From NCBI GenBank assembly GCA_049306275.1, contig JBAQQB010000140.1, forward strand, positions 1 to 64,000: a stretch of 64,000 nucleotides of DNA. The letters run 5' to 3'. Below the pieces are notes generated by a model. That model made no database searches and was not told where the DNA came from. It was given only the letters and a program-made list of their open reading frames with translations. Source of the DNA: JADJTT01 sp049306275 (GTDB lineage: Bacteria; Bacteroidota; Bacteroidia; Chitinophagales; Saprospiraceae). Below, piece after piece: positions 1 through 11,900 of this stretch (positions are counted from its first letter, which is position 1; the number at the start of each line of letters is the position of its first letter). The translations under genes were made by a program, and so were the position numbers.

Positions 1-107
1 TCAACTCCCAGCCATTTTTTTTACCCGCTTGTCTCCAAGCGCCTCAAGAACAGGTTCTACGTAGCTTGAAAAGTCCATTTTTCCTACTAATTTAGTGACT
101 TGTATGA

Positions 108-3100
108 CTTTTACCAAGTTCTCAAAATATTTGGGTTGTTCATAGTATATGCGGAGGGGCATCGGCATATGCGTATCTCCCATCGGGAACTCCTTATGAT
201 GGTACTGTAATTGACAAAGATTATCTTCATTATGGAAACCATGTACTAACTCATGAGGTAGGACATGGATTTTTTTTATATCATACCTTCAATGGAGATG
301 GAAATAATGCATATTGCCCGAATGATTATTCCTGTTTAGATGATGGAGATAAGATATGTGATACAAAACCGCACAGGGTAAATGACTGTGGAAGTGTAAG
401 CCCATGCCCCGGGTCAGGTGTTTGGGAAAATAGCCTTTACAATTATATGAGCTATTGCTACCCAGTAGATAGATTTACACAAGGCCAAAAAGAGAGAATG
501 AGAGTTGCTGCGGTAATATATCCCAGAGCAAGTTTACTATCTTCTTTGGGTTGTATCCCTGTCAATCCAAATGACGCCGGAATTGAGAAAATCGTTTATC
601 CTGTAACCCACTCTTATTCGCCCGGTTGTACATTTCCTGACACCCTGATGCCCGTGGTTAAATTAAAAAACTATGGTGACGAACCACTCACCTCCGTTAC
701 CATAAACTATCAATTAGACAATGGCGTACTACAGAATTACTTCTGGATTGGGGAATTATCAAAGGGTTCCTGGGAATATGTAGACCTGCCGCCTATTGCT
801 CCTACAGCAGGGAATCATACTTTTTTAGCATATACCTGCAGTCCGAACGGTTTCACAGAAGGCTTTGCCCCAAATGACAGTAGTAACGTAGCATTCAAAT
901 ACCACCCTACTGCTTCATTTGTCATAACAAAAAATGTGAACAATATTTCTTGTTATAACGCAAATGATGGTTCAATAACCCTTTCACCTTCTCAGGGTGT
1001 AGAAATTATTGAGGACTGGGAAGGAGAAATGAGCTGGACTCTGGTAAATGGAGTACAACCCAATCAATGGATGGTAGGAACTGCTACAGCAAACGGTGAA
1101 GCTCAGTCCATTTATATCTCAAATGATGGAAACAGCAATTCCTATTCGATCAACTCCTCATCCATTGTACATTTTTATAAAGATTTCTATTTTCCATCAG
1201 AGGCCTCAAATATTACTATAAAATTTGACTGGAAAGGAGCTGGGGAATCCGGATCAGACTACCTTGAGTGTAATTTAATCCCCACTTCTGCAATTCCGGC
1301 TGCTGGTTATCGTGTCGGAGATGGGCAATACAAATTATTTCTTCAAAATTCGTTCGCTACTGAAATAGTATCTGGGTCGGAGTTTGATGCTTTTGCCGGA
1401 TCAACCGGCCGATTGGTTTTCAGCTGGGTAAACAACAATAATACAGGGAATCAGCCACCTGCGGCAATAGACAATATATCTGTCAGTTATGAGATTCCCT
1501 CAAGTGCCACATACAATTATCTGTGGGATACGAATCCCGTCCAAACTACGGCTACTTTAACCGATCTCGAGCCTGGCACCTATACCGTTACCATCACTGA
1601 TGATGCGGGGTGTTCCCTGGTGTCATCTTCTACCATTACTCAGCCGGATGCCCTTGTTTTGACGACCACTCAAACAGATGTGGCCTGCCATAATGGCAAT
1701 GACGGAACAGCGACTGTTATGGCATCTGGAGGGGCGCCAGACTCTACCTTCTTATTTTTGGAAGATTGGGAAGGCCAGAACACATGGACCTTCGTTAATG
1801 GATCTCAAGCCAATAAATGGCATATAGGAACAGAGACATCCAACGGAGGAGAAAAATCTGTTTATATTTCCAATAATTACGGATCTATCAACTATTCAAC
1901 CACCTCCAGTTCGATCGTTCATTTCTACAAGGATTTTGTGTTCCCCCCGGAAGCAAAAGATATTCAGATCCATTTTGACTGGTTGGGATATGGCCAAAAC
2001 GGATATGATTACTTTAAGGTCTATTTAGTTCCGAGCTACATCACACCGGTTGCGGGGTCGCAGCTTTCCAGCGGACAAATTGGTGGGCCGTATAATTTGG
2101 AATATTTTTTTTCTACTACCCTTATTTCCGGATTGGACACACATGCCGGTACTTCCAAACGCCTGGTCTTCACCTGGACAAATAACGGTTCTGTTGGATA
2201 TCAGCCTCCGGCAGCCATCGACAACATCATTGTCAGTTACTATACCCCAGGAACAGGTACGTACAATTATTCCTGGAATACCCAGCCCGAACAAACTACC
2301 TCTACCGCATATAATCTTGCGGCAGGCACATATACGGTTACAGTAACCGACGAGAATTCCTGTACAAGTGCCGTTTCCGTGACCATTTCGGAACCAGCGC
2401 AAGATTCGTTGTTTGCATCAATTACAGCAGAAGGATCTACGATACTTTGTTCGGGAGAATCTGTGACCCTTATATCTAGCCCTGCAAGCGCTTACTTATG
2501 GAGTAGCGGCGAAACCACGCAAAGTATTACAGTTTCAACGGCCGGTAATTATTCAGTCACCGTAACAGATGAAAAAGGATGCACCGCTGTTTCAGAAGCA
2601 CTGCCGGTGGAAGCGAGTTTTTTCTCATTAACAACCGATTTAGTCAATCTCTCTTGCTTTGAAGCCAATGATGGGGCAATAAGCGTTAACCCGGTTCAAA
2701 AAGTAGAGGTCACTGAAGATTGGGAAGGAAATACAGACTGGATACTGGTAAACGGGCAACAACCCAATAAATGGATAGTAGGAACGGCAACTGCCAATGG
2801 AGGAAGCAAATCCATTTATATTTCAAATAATGGAAGTAGTAATATCTATTCGACCAACTCCTCCTCTATTGTACACTTTTACAAGGATTTTTATTTTCCA
2901 CCAGAAGCCTCCAATATTACTGTGAAATTTGACTTTAAAGGGGCCGGAGAATCCGGATACGATTATTTGGAGTGCAATTTAATATCCTTGCTGACTCCAG
3001 TTGCTGGTTGGCTCGTTGTAAATGGGCCTCACGAATGGTCTCTTCAGGATTCATTCGTCACGGTTGAAGTGTCGGGCCCGGAGTTTGATGCTTTTGCAGG

Positions 3101-5285
3101 ATCGGCTGGCCGATTGCTTTTTACCTGGGCAAATAATAATAATATGGGTATGCAACCACCTGCAGCAATAGATAATATTACAGTCAGTTATGAACTCCCG
3201 ACAACCGCGACATATAGTTACTTATGGGATACAGAGCCCATCCAAACTACCGCAACCATCCCCAACTTACCCTCTGGCACTTATACCGTTACCGTTACGG
3301 ATGATATTGGATGTTCTTTGGTATCATCCTATACTGTTACCCAGCCAGAAGCCATTGTTTTAACTACTTCTCAGACCGAGGTGACTTGCCATGGCGGGAA
3401 TGACGGGACCGCAACCGTTGTCGCCTCTGGCGGGGTGCCAGACTCTACATTTTCTTTTGTAGAAGATTGGGAAGGTGCAAATACCTGGACGCTCGTGAAC
3501 GGTTCTCAGACAAATAAATGGCATATTGGAACTGCAACAAAAGTATCAGGTTCTAAAGCTATTTATATTTCAAATAATGCTAATTCTAATCAATATAGCA
3601 CAACTTCAGCATCCGTCGTTCATTTCTATAAAGATTTTTCTTTCCCAGCCAATGCCACTAACATTATCATATTATTTAACTGGAAAGGATATGGGGAGAG
3701 CGGATATGATTATTTAAAAGTTTATTTAATTCCAACCAATATTACTCCTGTAGCTGGAACACAGCTTTCTTCAGGACAAATCGGTCCCGTATATTACCTC
3801 CAAAGCACTTTCACCACCGCTGCAATTTTCGGGCTGGATGCAAATGCAGGCAGCACTATGCGATTGGTATTCAGCTGGAAAAATGACAGTTCCTTCGGAT
3901 ACCAACCACCCGCGGCAATCGACGACATTGTCATTACCTTCTATACCCCCGATGAAGGTACCTATACCTACTCATGGAATACCCAACCTGTACAAACCAG
4001 TGAAACGGCGACTAACCTCTCCGCAGGTTCTTATATCGTTTCAGTTACTGATGCTACTGGCTGCACCCAAACAGCCTCAGTTAATATCACCGAACCCAAT
4101 CCTGTGACCGCAACGATCACTCCAAACGGGCCGACAACCATCTGCGCGGGAGAATCCGTAACTTTAACAGCGAATCAGGCTGTCGCCTATCTCTGGAGCA
4201 ATGGAGCTACCACGCAAAATATTGCGGTTTCGACACCCGGAAATTATTCTGTAACAGTGACCGATGAAAATGGTTGCCTTGGCTATTCATCAGTTGTAAA
4301 CATTGCGGTAAATCCATTGCCTGTTGCCCTTATTTCACCCAACGGGCCAACATCATTTTGCGAAGGTGAATCGATAGTACTAACTGCAAGCGGAGGGGAC
4401 TCTTACCTTTGGAGTAATGGATCAACCTCCCAAGGCATTATAGTCGCCTCTTCCGGGGATTTTTTGGTCGTAGCAACCAATTTATGCGGATCTGACACAT
4501 CCTCTGTGACTGTTGTAACTGTTAACCCTTCACCCGAGCCAATCATCACCCCTGATGGACCAACGACTTTCTGCGAAGGAAACTCTGTTTCGCTAACTTC
4601 AAGCGTTTCCAATACATATTTGTGGAGCAATGGAGCAACAACCCAAACTACCACAGTGAACAACTCTGGCAGTTATTCTGTCACCGTAACGGATGCTAAT
4701 GACTGTTCCGGAAGTTCAGAAGAATTGAACATCACTGTAAATCCGCTTCCAGAGGTTTCTATCCAAGGTATAGAAAACGGTGATACTCTTTTATTGAATC
4801 AAGGTCCTGTTACTTTAATTGGAAATCCACTTGGTGGGACTTTTTTCGGGAATGGAATAACAGGCAATATCTTTGACCCGGCTGAAACATGCCCAGGCGA
4901 ATGCACGATTACCTACACCTATACCGACGAAAACAATTGCACCAATTCCAATAGTATAACTATTTTTATTGATGATGGGGTTTCGACGACTGACCTTGAT
5001 TTACTCCCGCCAACCTTTTCCATTTATCCAAATCCAACGACGGGACTTTTGAACATCACCGCCGGGAACCTTCCCAATGGCGACTATCAATTGGCACTTG
5101 TTAACGTCCTGGGACAAACCTGCCGTGAAAAATGGATAAAAGTCAATGGCAATTCCTTTGAAGTTCAGCTTGACCTTACAGCTTGTGCAACCGGGGTTTA
5201 CTTTCTTTCTATTAATTCAATAAATCAAAATGTGTCACTATTTATGGTGAACAAAAATAACACCCTAATAATTTCAAAAGAATGA
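108..5285 (+). pseudogene. M43-type (pappalysin/cytophagalysin) metalloprotease with SprB-like repeats and T9SS tail, 5' end disrupted
   Basis: Secreted metalloprotease-adhesin. The frame is open from 108 and carries the M43 signature: NIWVV, then AYAYLP and DGTVI, then the zinc site HEVGHGFFLYH (bases 252-284), then a Met-turn NYMSYC at 438-455. Downstream come four jellyroll-like modules with a conserved EDWEG start, SprB-type repeats (AGTYTVTVTD motifs) and a C-terminal T9SS sorting domain (SIYPNPTTG). An in-frame TGA at 105-107 and the absence of any ATG, GTG or TTG before the active site mean the N-terminal signal peptide and propeptide are missing. The first ATG (447) would give a 1612-residue protein without the protease. 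It is either a broken gene or an assembly or sequence error near 105-123. The family call is firm; the cause of the break is not known. Confidence 0.8.
940..4330 (+). repeat. Two tandem copies of a ~1.7-kb two-module unit inside the protease/adhesin gene
   Basis: The unit beginning near 955 (EDWEGEMSW module, SprB repeat, EDWEGQNTW module, SprB repeat) recurs about 1.7 kb later, near 2660, in the same order. Landmarks pair up: bases near 1000 with 2710, and near 1740 with 3440. First modules resemble first modules more closely than second modules, so an A-B pair was duplicated as one block. Confidence 0.8.
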
Positions 5286-5369
5286 CAATGTGATCGAGGT
5301 GAATGACTCCATCAAGTATATTTGAATCATGCCATAACAATTATTCTTAAAACACAAATCAGACTAACT

Positions 5370-5762
5370 ATGAAAAATCCAGTGCTTACACTCGCCCCAT
5401 ATTGTCTTTTATTATTCATCTCCCTTTCATCATGCACAAAAGAAAACGATAACTTTTTTAGCATCAAATTTGACAGCCCAAAAGAAAATCAAGCATTTTC
5501 AGATGGAGATAAAATAAAAATAAAAGGCAAATTATCTGCAAAAAGCGGAATTTCATTCTACAAGGTGATAATAGACAAAGGAGTCTGGACTCTCTGGTGG
5601 GACAGTCAAGATGTTGACGGTAAAAAGTCGTACAACTTTGAACACACTTACACATACAGCGCTGATGGAGTTGCATGGTACGGGTATGTATATATTGAAA
5701 TGTATGATGAAAACTACGTATTATTATTAAAAGACGGCATACCAATTGAGTTCAATCCATAA
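5370..5762 (+). CDS. Small lipoprotein with an Ig-like fold candidate
   Basis: A 130-residue protein starting MKNPVLTLAPY, with a hydrophobic stretch and a lipobox ending at SSC (Cys about residue 22), so it should be a lipid-anchored envelope protein. The mature part (FDSPKENQAFSDGDKIKIKG, then VIIDKG, then a YTYSADG segment) has the strand pattern of an Ig-like beta-sandwich that Bacteroidota lipoproteins often carry. The ATG at 5370 is preferred to an upstream TTG because it starts directly at the signal peptide. It follows the disrupted protease by about 85 bases in the same direction. Function is unknown. Confidence 0.72.
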   Translation: MKNPVLTLAPYCLLLFISLSSCTKENDNFFSIKFDSPKENQAFSDGDKIKIKGKLSAKSGISFYKVIIDKGVWTLWWDSQDVDGKKSYNFEHTYTYSADGVAWYGYVYIEMYDENYVLLLKDGIPIEFNP

Positions 5763-5889
5763 ATTCGACCTCAATCAACCATTGAGTAGACACCCCCAAT
5801 AATGTGATTTGCTTTTCCAATAATTCCTTATTTCTAATTTTTTATCGAAAGAAATAATTTTATTTAAAATTTAAAAATTAAAAAATATC

Positions 5890-6441
5890 ATGAAAACCAT
5901 AATTAACACAGTGCTTTTAATGACAACCATCCTCCTTTTACCGACCTCCCTATCCGGCCAAATTCAAAAAGGATCCAGCCTCATAGGTGGTACGGCAAGC
6001 CTGCAAATCGGGGCTTTCGAGTTCTTCGGGGAATACGGAGAGGACATGACTTCCATTTCCCTTAAACCCCAATTAATCGCATTCTTCACAGATCAATTTG
6101 GTTTTGGAGGAACCCTCCAGCTGGAATACATGTCCTTCTATGGCGAATCTATAACTACAGTGGGATTTACCCCCACAGCCAGGTACTACCTCAATTCAGC
6201 AGGTAACATAAGGCCCTTTGCCTTTGCTTATCTGGGATATTCAAGAGCTTTTTACTACGGAGAAGGATTGGGGCAAGGGGTATTCGGTCTTGGATTCGGT
6301 CTCGATTTTTTCCTCAATCAAAACATTGCATTTGAAGCAATTGCCGCATACGATCGGACTCAAATCTTTTACTATGAGGAGGGGTTTGGAAGCTTCGGGC
6401 TTTCCATTGGGGTCGTTGCTTTTCTGTCTAGCTTAGAGTAA
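5890..6441 (+). CDS. Outer-membrane beta-barrel protein
   Basis: A 183-residue protein with a clear signal peptide (MKTIINTVLLMTTILLLPTS, cleavage near SGQ). Short alternating strands rich in Gly and aromatics follow (LIGGTASLQIG, FGFGGTLQLEYM, IRPFAFAYLGYSRAF, GVFGLGFGLDFFL), ending in a GLSIGVVAFLSSLE strand. This is the layout of a small eight-stranded barrel of the OmpX/OmpW or PorT-like type. The upstream region (5765-5889) is very AT-rich, as expected for a promoter. The substrate cannot be told. Confidence 0.75.
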   Translation: MKTIINTVLLMTTILLLPTSLSGQIQKGSSLIGGTASLQIGAFEFFGEYGEDMTSISLKPQLIAFFTDQFGFGGTLQLEYMSFYGESITTVGFTPTARYYLNSAGNIRPFAFAYLGYSRAFYYGEGLGQGVFGLGFGLDFFLNQNIAFEAIAAYDRTQIFYYEEGFGSFGLSIGVVAFLSSLE

Positions 6442-6485
6442 GTCATTTGGCACTATTCGTTCATGTTTGATCAAATTTATTAACG

Positions 6486-7325
6486 ATGAAATCATTAATC
6501 TTTTTTCTGGCTTTAATCTTCATGGTTGCAAATATCCAGGCTCAAGACACACTGACCAATGCAAAAATAATACAACTAGCCAAAATTGGTCTGGAACCAT
6601 CAATTATCATTGGAAAAATGAAAAGCAGCGTCAATATTTTCGACGTGAGCACTGACGGCCTGATTGCCTTAAGCAGCAGCGGTGTGCCTTCTGAGATAAT
6701 CAATGAAATGATGAAAATCGATGCAGAAGCAAAAGCCGCTTTAGCCAACCAAAAAGACATGAAAGATCCCAAGTCCATGCGGGCTCCAGGCATTTACTAT
6801 CTCGATCCCGGAGATGAAATAAAACCTATCAAACGAGTGGACCCATCTGTCATAAGCAGCAATAAGGTAAGTGCGAGCGGTATCTCCATTTCTGGACCTT
6901 TCATGCAAACTTCCCCAACAGAGAAGTTAAAATCAACCCTTGCAGGTGGAAAAAGCAGATTGGAATTCACCGAAACAAATCCTGTATTCTATTTTTATTT
7001 TGAAAACAACTCAAATCCCAACGCCGACAGTTGGTTTTTCGCCACAGCTACTTCCCCTAATGAATTTGCACTGGTCAAATTAACCGAAAAGGGAAAATCC
7101 AGGGAAATGATCGTTGCAACCGCTAATTCTTTTCAGGAGAGCACAGGGGTCTCCGACAAGGTAAAAGTTTCATTTGATTATGTCGAGGAAGCGGAGGGTG
7201 TATATAAAGTCTTTTTTAAAGAACCTCTAAAAGAAGGGGAATATTGCTTCCTTTATGCCAGCACAATTCCCAACCGGCAATCAAATGACAAGGTATTTGA
7301 TTTTGGAATACACCCGGTTAAATAG
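6486..7325 (+). CDS. Secreted protein with an LTN...AGL-type N-terminal repeat
   Basis: A 279-residue protein with a signal peptide (MKSLIFFLALIFMVANIQAQ). Residues about 21-75 follow a pattern seen in many secreted proteins of Bacteroidota and Acidobacteriota: LTNAKIIQLAKIGLEPSIII, then K, SS, FD and LIALSSSGVPSEIINEMM. The rest is a mixed alpha/beta domain with no motif I recognise. A strong intrinsic terminator (7349-7393) ends the unit, so it is transcribed alone or with the barrel gene upstream. It is likely periplasmic; function is unknown. Confidence 0.7.
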   Translation: MKSLIFFLALIFMVANIQAQDTLTNAKIIQLAKIGLEPSIIIGKMKSSVNIFDVSTDGLIALSSSGVPSEIINEMMKIDAEAKAALANQKDMKDPKSMRAPGIYYLDPGDEIKPIKRVDPSVISSNKVSASGISISGPFMQTSPTEKLKSTLAGGKSRLEFTETNPVFYFYFENNSNPNADSWFFATATSPNEFALVKLTEKGKSREMIVATANSFQESTGVSDKVKVSFDYVEEAEGVYKVFFKEPLKEGEYCFLYASTIPNRQSNDKVFDFGIHPVK

Positions 7326-7348
7326 TTTCTGGTTAATCCCTCCGAACC

Positions 7349-7393
7349 CCATATCGGCAACTGACTTTTTTCATTTGCCGATATGGCTTTTTT
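7349..7393 (+). terminator. Intrinsic terminator after the LTN-repeat secreted protein
   Basis: A 12-bp perfect stem, CCATATCGGCAA (7349-7360) with TTGCCGATATGG (7375-7386), is followed by C and six T residues (7388-7393). It lies 23 bases after the stop codon at 7325. Confidence 0.88.
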
Positions 7394-7467
7394 GTCAAGA
7401 GCATCGCTGCAAGAATCTGTCTTTATGAGCCTGGCAATAAGAATTTTTTTAACATAAATAAAGAATC

Positions 7468-8244
7468 ATGAACCAGGAAACCATCAACATCTTAATTTTT
7501 ATTTCGCCTGTACTTGTGGGAGGAATTATAGCTGCAATCAATGCGGAATCTGTCAATACTGCCACCGAAAAAGTTGAATTATGGGTAAGGCGAACAAAGG
7601 ACAAGCTTTCAGTGAAAAGAAACTGGCTTGCCCGCTTCATTCTCAATCCAGTTTTTTGGGCCATTGTACAGTTCAGCGACTGGACTGATTCCTTTTCTCA
7701 CCGTGGTCTGAAAAACGGGGTCCGGCTGGCGGCATCCCTTTACTTGGTAGGGCTTTGGGGATTCCTGCTATACGTGGCTTTTATGTTTGCCCTCATCGCA
7801 GCTATTGGGATAGGAATCGTGTATATCCTGTTTAAATTTTTGCTTAGCTCGAACGACGAACTTAGGGAAGGATATGAAAGGGGAAGGAAAATCCTGGGAG
7901 CAAGCCGACCGGGAACGAGAATTGACCCTGATACGGGAGTGATCCAAGAGGAAGGATACCTGGGATATACCGACACAGATACCAGAATTGATCCGGAAAC
8001 GGGAAATATTCAAAAGAAAGGAATTTTTGGATGGACTGATACAGACACAAAAGTCGATCAGGAGACCGGGAATTTTCAAAAAAAAGGCCTGTTTGGCTAT
8101 AATGATACGGAAACCAGGATCGATCCGGATACCGGGGTAATCCAAAAAAAAGGATTACTCGGATGGGTTGATACAGAGGAAAGGATCAATCCTGAAACCG
8201 GGAAGCATCAAAAAAAGGGTATGTTGGGATGGGTGGATGATTAG
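7468..8244 (+). CDS. Membrane protein with five C-terminal DPxTG repeats
   Basis: A 258-residue protein with an N-terminal hydrophobic helix (INILIFISPVLVGGIIAAI), an amphipathic middle and a long hydrophobic region near residues 90-130 (LVGLWGFLLYVAFMFALIAA onward). From about residue 150 the chain is five repeats of 22-23 residues built on R-I-D-P-x-T-G-x-I-Q-K-K-G-x-x-G-W-x-D-T. Such hydrophilic repeats look like a cytoplasmic or periplasmic interaction tail. No enzyme motif is visible. It precedes a second small membrane protein and may form a unit with it. Confidence 0.75.
   Translation: MNQETINILIFISPVLVGGIIAAINAESVNTATEKVELWVRRTKDKLSVKRNWLARFILNPVFWAIVQFSDWTDSFSHRGLKNGVRLAASLYLVGLWGFLLYVAFMFALIAAIGIGIVYILFKFLLSSNDELREGYERGRKILGASRPGTRIDPDTGVIQEEGYLGYTDTDTRIDPETGNIQKKGIFGWTDTDTKVDQETGNFQKKGLFGYNDTETRIDPDTGVIQKKGLLGWVDTEERINPETGKHQKKGMLGWVDD
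7915..8241 (+). repeat. Five tandem ~66-base repeats coding the DPxTG tail
   Basis: In-frame copies of a unit encoding T-R-I-D-P-x-T-G-x-I-Q-K-K-G-x-x-G-x-x-D follow each other without spacers to the end of the gene. The copies differ at synonymous and some coding sites, so the array is not very recent. Confidence 0.85.
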
Positions 8245-8309
8245 AATATCAAGTAATACACCAAGGTCAATCTTCCGTTTTTTCGTGAAACCCAAAATAA
8301 TCCGCATCC

Positions 8310-8873
8310 ATGGAAAATGAAACCAGGCAACCCGATCAACCCCCAACCACCCTCAACATCCAGCTAACCCTTCCGGGAGGACGGTCTTTTCCACCGGCCG
8401 TTTTCGGACTCGCCATCCTTTTCTTCTTCTTCACTTTTTGCGAATTTAAATGCGGAGGTGAGACCATCGGCGCCATCCAGGGAATTCAGTTGATAACCGG
8501 AGGAGAAATCCAGGGCGAGGGTTTCAGCGAAGGTGAAGGAAGGGAATTCCCCGCCAATATCTGGGCTATCATCGCTTTTTCCTGTGCCATCGCAGGTCTC
8601 TCCTTTTACCTGGCCAAAGCGAAAATAGCCGATGTGGTGGGAATCGCAGCAGGTGCCGTTGGCGCACTATCTATGTTCCTGCTGCAGGCGTCACTAAACG
8701 AAAACGTCACCAAAGAAGCAGAAGGCGTGGTGCAGATCGTATACAAATTTCCCTTTTGGGGGGCGCTGATTTCCCTGATCCTGGGGGCAGCAGGCAGCTA
8801 TTTGACGAGGACTCCAGTGCCAATCCCCGCAGCCAGCCCGGAAATGCCTCCCGGAGAATCCACCTCGGTCTGA
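8310..8873 (+). CDS. Small multi-pass membrane protein
   Basis: A 187-residue protein with a Pro-rich hydrophilic N-terminus and four likely membrane segments: PPAVFGLAILFFFFTF, IWAIIAFSCAIAGLSFYLA, VVGIAAGAVGALSMFLL and FWGALISLILGAAGSYL. An acidic Gly/Glu-rich loop lies between segments 1 and 2, and the C-tail is Pro-rich. It lies 65 bases after the repeat-tailed membrane protein in the same direction. No family is recognised. Confidence 0.68.
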   Translation: MENETRQPDQPPTTLNIQLTLPGGRSFPPAVFGLAILFFFFTFCEFKCGGETIGAIQGIQLITGGEIQGEGFSEGEGREFPANIWAIIAFSCAIAGLSFYLAKAKIADVVGIAAGAVGALSMFLLQASLNENVTKEAEGVVQIVYKFPFWGALISLILGAAGSYLTRTPVPIPAASPEMPPGESTSV

Positions 8874-8916
8874 GTTCGAGTATAACCCTGAAAATGCTGC
8901 AAACAAATTATATCTC

Positions 8917-11900
8917 ATGAAAAAGACAACCGGCTTGCTTCTCTGCTGCCTAGGCATCTCCGTCATTTCTGCACAGCCCTGTATCTTCAATTGCTCCGAG
9001 GATATCATCTTCACTCTTGCTCCCGGCGCTTGCTCAACCCCCATCAACTACATCATCGGGCCTGGGGAAAATTGCGAACAGGATTCTGTGTACCAAACCT
9101 CCGGCCTACCCCCAGGCGCTGAATTCCCCATCGGCACAACCACCAATTGCTTTGAAGCGACCGACATGGAGGGCAATCTTTCGTCATGCTGCTTTTCAAT
9201 CACCATTCATGGATTCCCTAACCCAAATACTACTTTGGCCTGCAACGACAACGTTCAGATCTCCCTCGGCGAAGACGGCTGCATGGAAATCGACGCAGAC
9301 CAAATCCTGGAAGGCGGGCCTTATGGCTGTTACGACGATTACCTCGTGGAAATCGTGAATAGCATGGGACTACCCGCAGGAAATGTTGCATGCTGCGAAC
9401 ATATCGGAGACACCCTGCACATCAGGGTAACCGACCCCCAAACAGGGAATGCTTGCTGGGGTACTGTCTGGATTCTGGATGAATGGAGTCCTGAAATTAG
9501 CTGCACTGAGTTTACCATCCCCTGCTCCGCCAATTATAACAATGTACCCTACCCCATCGCCACCGATAATTGCGATCCATCACCCACCGTAGAACTAACG
9601 GGGCTTGTTGTTCTTGACGACAGCCTCTGCAACCAAAACCAGGTCATCGTGCTCCGCACCTTCATCGCCACCGACCAATACGGCAACGAATCCACACCGT
9701 GCACCCAGACCATCACCATCAACCGCCCCTCCTTTGTCGACTTTCCCGATGATACCCAATGGGATTGCGATTCCTTCAACCAAAACCCGGATATAACCGC
9801 CCCCACGGCATCAGGTTCGGGCATACCCGCCGGACTGGATGGGGAGTTTTGTATGTACTCCTACTCAAGTGCCGACCAGATCGCCACTTCCTGCGGCGCC
9901 ACCTTCAAAATTATCCGCACCTGGACGGTTCTAGATTGGTGTACCGGACAGGTCATCACCGGCAATCCCGATGGTGAAGACAACATCCAATTGATTGAAA
10001 TCGTCGATACATCACCGCCTTCTATTTTCCTGGAACCTTTTGAAATTGCAGCCAATCATTCCAGCATTCCTCCCATTCCCTGCACCTCGACCGGCTATCT
10101 GCCTCCCGCCCAAGTAACCGACAACTGCAACTCATGGACCATCAGAATTTTCACGCCCGCAGGTGAAGCGATTTACGTGAACGGAACAGACGGAACCCTC
10201 GGCGGGATCATCCCGGACCCGGGCCTGGAATTTGGACTGCATACCATCCAATACCAGGCCACCGACGAATGCGGGAACACAAGCGACTTCTTTGTACAGG
10301 TAACCATCATCGACGACCTGGCGCCAACCGCCATTTGCGATGAAATCACACAGGTCAATCTGAACAATGACGGCATTGCCATTGTAAACGCTTTCACCTT
10401 CGACGACGGCTCCTATGACAATTGCTGTCTGGACCACTTCGAAGTCAGACGCATTGACGGTGATTGTTATGGAGAATACGACGATTTTGGTCCTACAGCC
10501 GAATTTTGCTGCTCTGATGCAGGAAACGAAGTTACCGTCATACTCCGGGTGTCCGACTGCCACGGCAACCTTAATGAATGCATGGTGACAGTTAACGTCA
10601 ACTATTCGGTATACAACGACAACCAACCGCCGGTCACACTTTCCTGCCCGGATGGCCAATACATCACTTGCGAAACCTACCTCAACCTTTACGCAGGCGA
10701 TTTGGCAAACGGGAATTACAACGTGCTGAATGTTTTTGGAGAGCCTTCGTTTTTCGATAACTGCGCCTATTATGTCAACCACTTCATAACTCAGGATCTG
10801 AACAACTGCTCCGAAGGCGCCATCACCAGAACCTGGGTAGCCAGCGATGGAACCAGCGCCGCTATTTGCAACCAGATCATCGCCGTTTCCCACGTTTCAG
10901 ACTGGGTGGTAACGTTCCCGGAAGATATAACTGCCGAATGCCAGAGCGGACAGTTGCCCCCTACCGGGGAACCGCAAATCTTCTTCGCCGACTGCGAATT
11001 GGTCGCGGTTTCCTACTACGATATCGTTTATACCCTGGTAGCAGATGCCTGTTACAAAATCATCCGCACCTGGAATGTCATCAACTGGTGCCTATATGAC
11101 GATTTCGGAGAAAATATCCATACCGAGACCGGGTTTTCCGAATGTGACCTCAACCAAGACTGGAATGGCGATGGTATCCTGAACTGCCGCACCTTCCGCG
11201 ACGGCTGGAACTTGTCTGGTACTCCGGGCGAACCGGATGGTTATATCTCCTTCAGGCAAACCATCAAAGTACTTGATGAATATCCGCCCATTTTCACTAT
11301 TCCTGCAATCGACGGGTACATTTATGATGGCAGTTGCAGCAAAAACCTCATTCTCCCCTATCCCACCATTCTTGAAGAATGTTCTTCCGAGATAGAAGTA
11401 GACATCAGTGGAGATTTGGGCTTTGCCAATAATATTTCTGGTGATGTCGAAATCCAGGATTTGGGTATCGGTGAATACGAGGTAACCTACACGGTCATGG
11501 ACCGGTGCGGCAATATGGCATACCAAACGATCACGATTTTGGTAACCGACGCCATTTACCCAAATCCCATCTGCCAATATGGCCTGATCGCTGAAATTAA
11601 CCCGCCAGGCGCCGTCGAAATCACAGCCCAGATACTCGACGAAGGTTCCTTTGACAACTGTGGTACTGTCCTCCTCAGCTTCTCCCCGGATATCAACGAC
11701 ACCAGCAGGATTTTCACTTGTGACAACCTGGGTTTCAATAGTGTGCAGCTCTGGGTAACCGATGGCAGCGGAAACCAAAATTATTGCGAAACGACAATCG
11801 AAATACAGGACAATCAGGCTTTTTGTATCAACCTTGCCATCGCAGGGGTGGTCGGCACGGAACAGGGAGGCCGAGTGGAAGGGGTTAACCTTCAAGTAAA

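Noticed and set aside
1..183. Minus-strand 60-codon ORF preceded by an AAGGAG-like sequence
   Set aside because: Its 5' half is antisense to the well-matched M43 protease sequence (GGASAYAYLPSGTPYDG), Bacteroidota rarely use Shine-Dalgarno sites, and the peptide matches no family I know. It could still be real in its last 100 bases, which the window edge hides.
10132..10893. Long open frame on the minus strand inside the dockerin/T9SS surface gene
   Set aside because: It is antisense to a gene with a clear signal peptide, repeats and sorting tail. It is an effect of codon bias.
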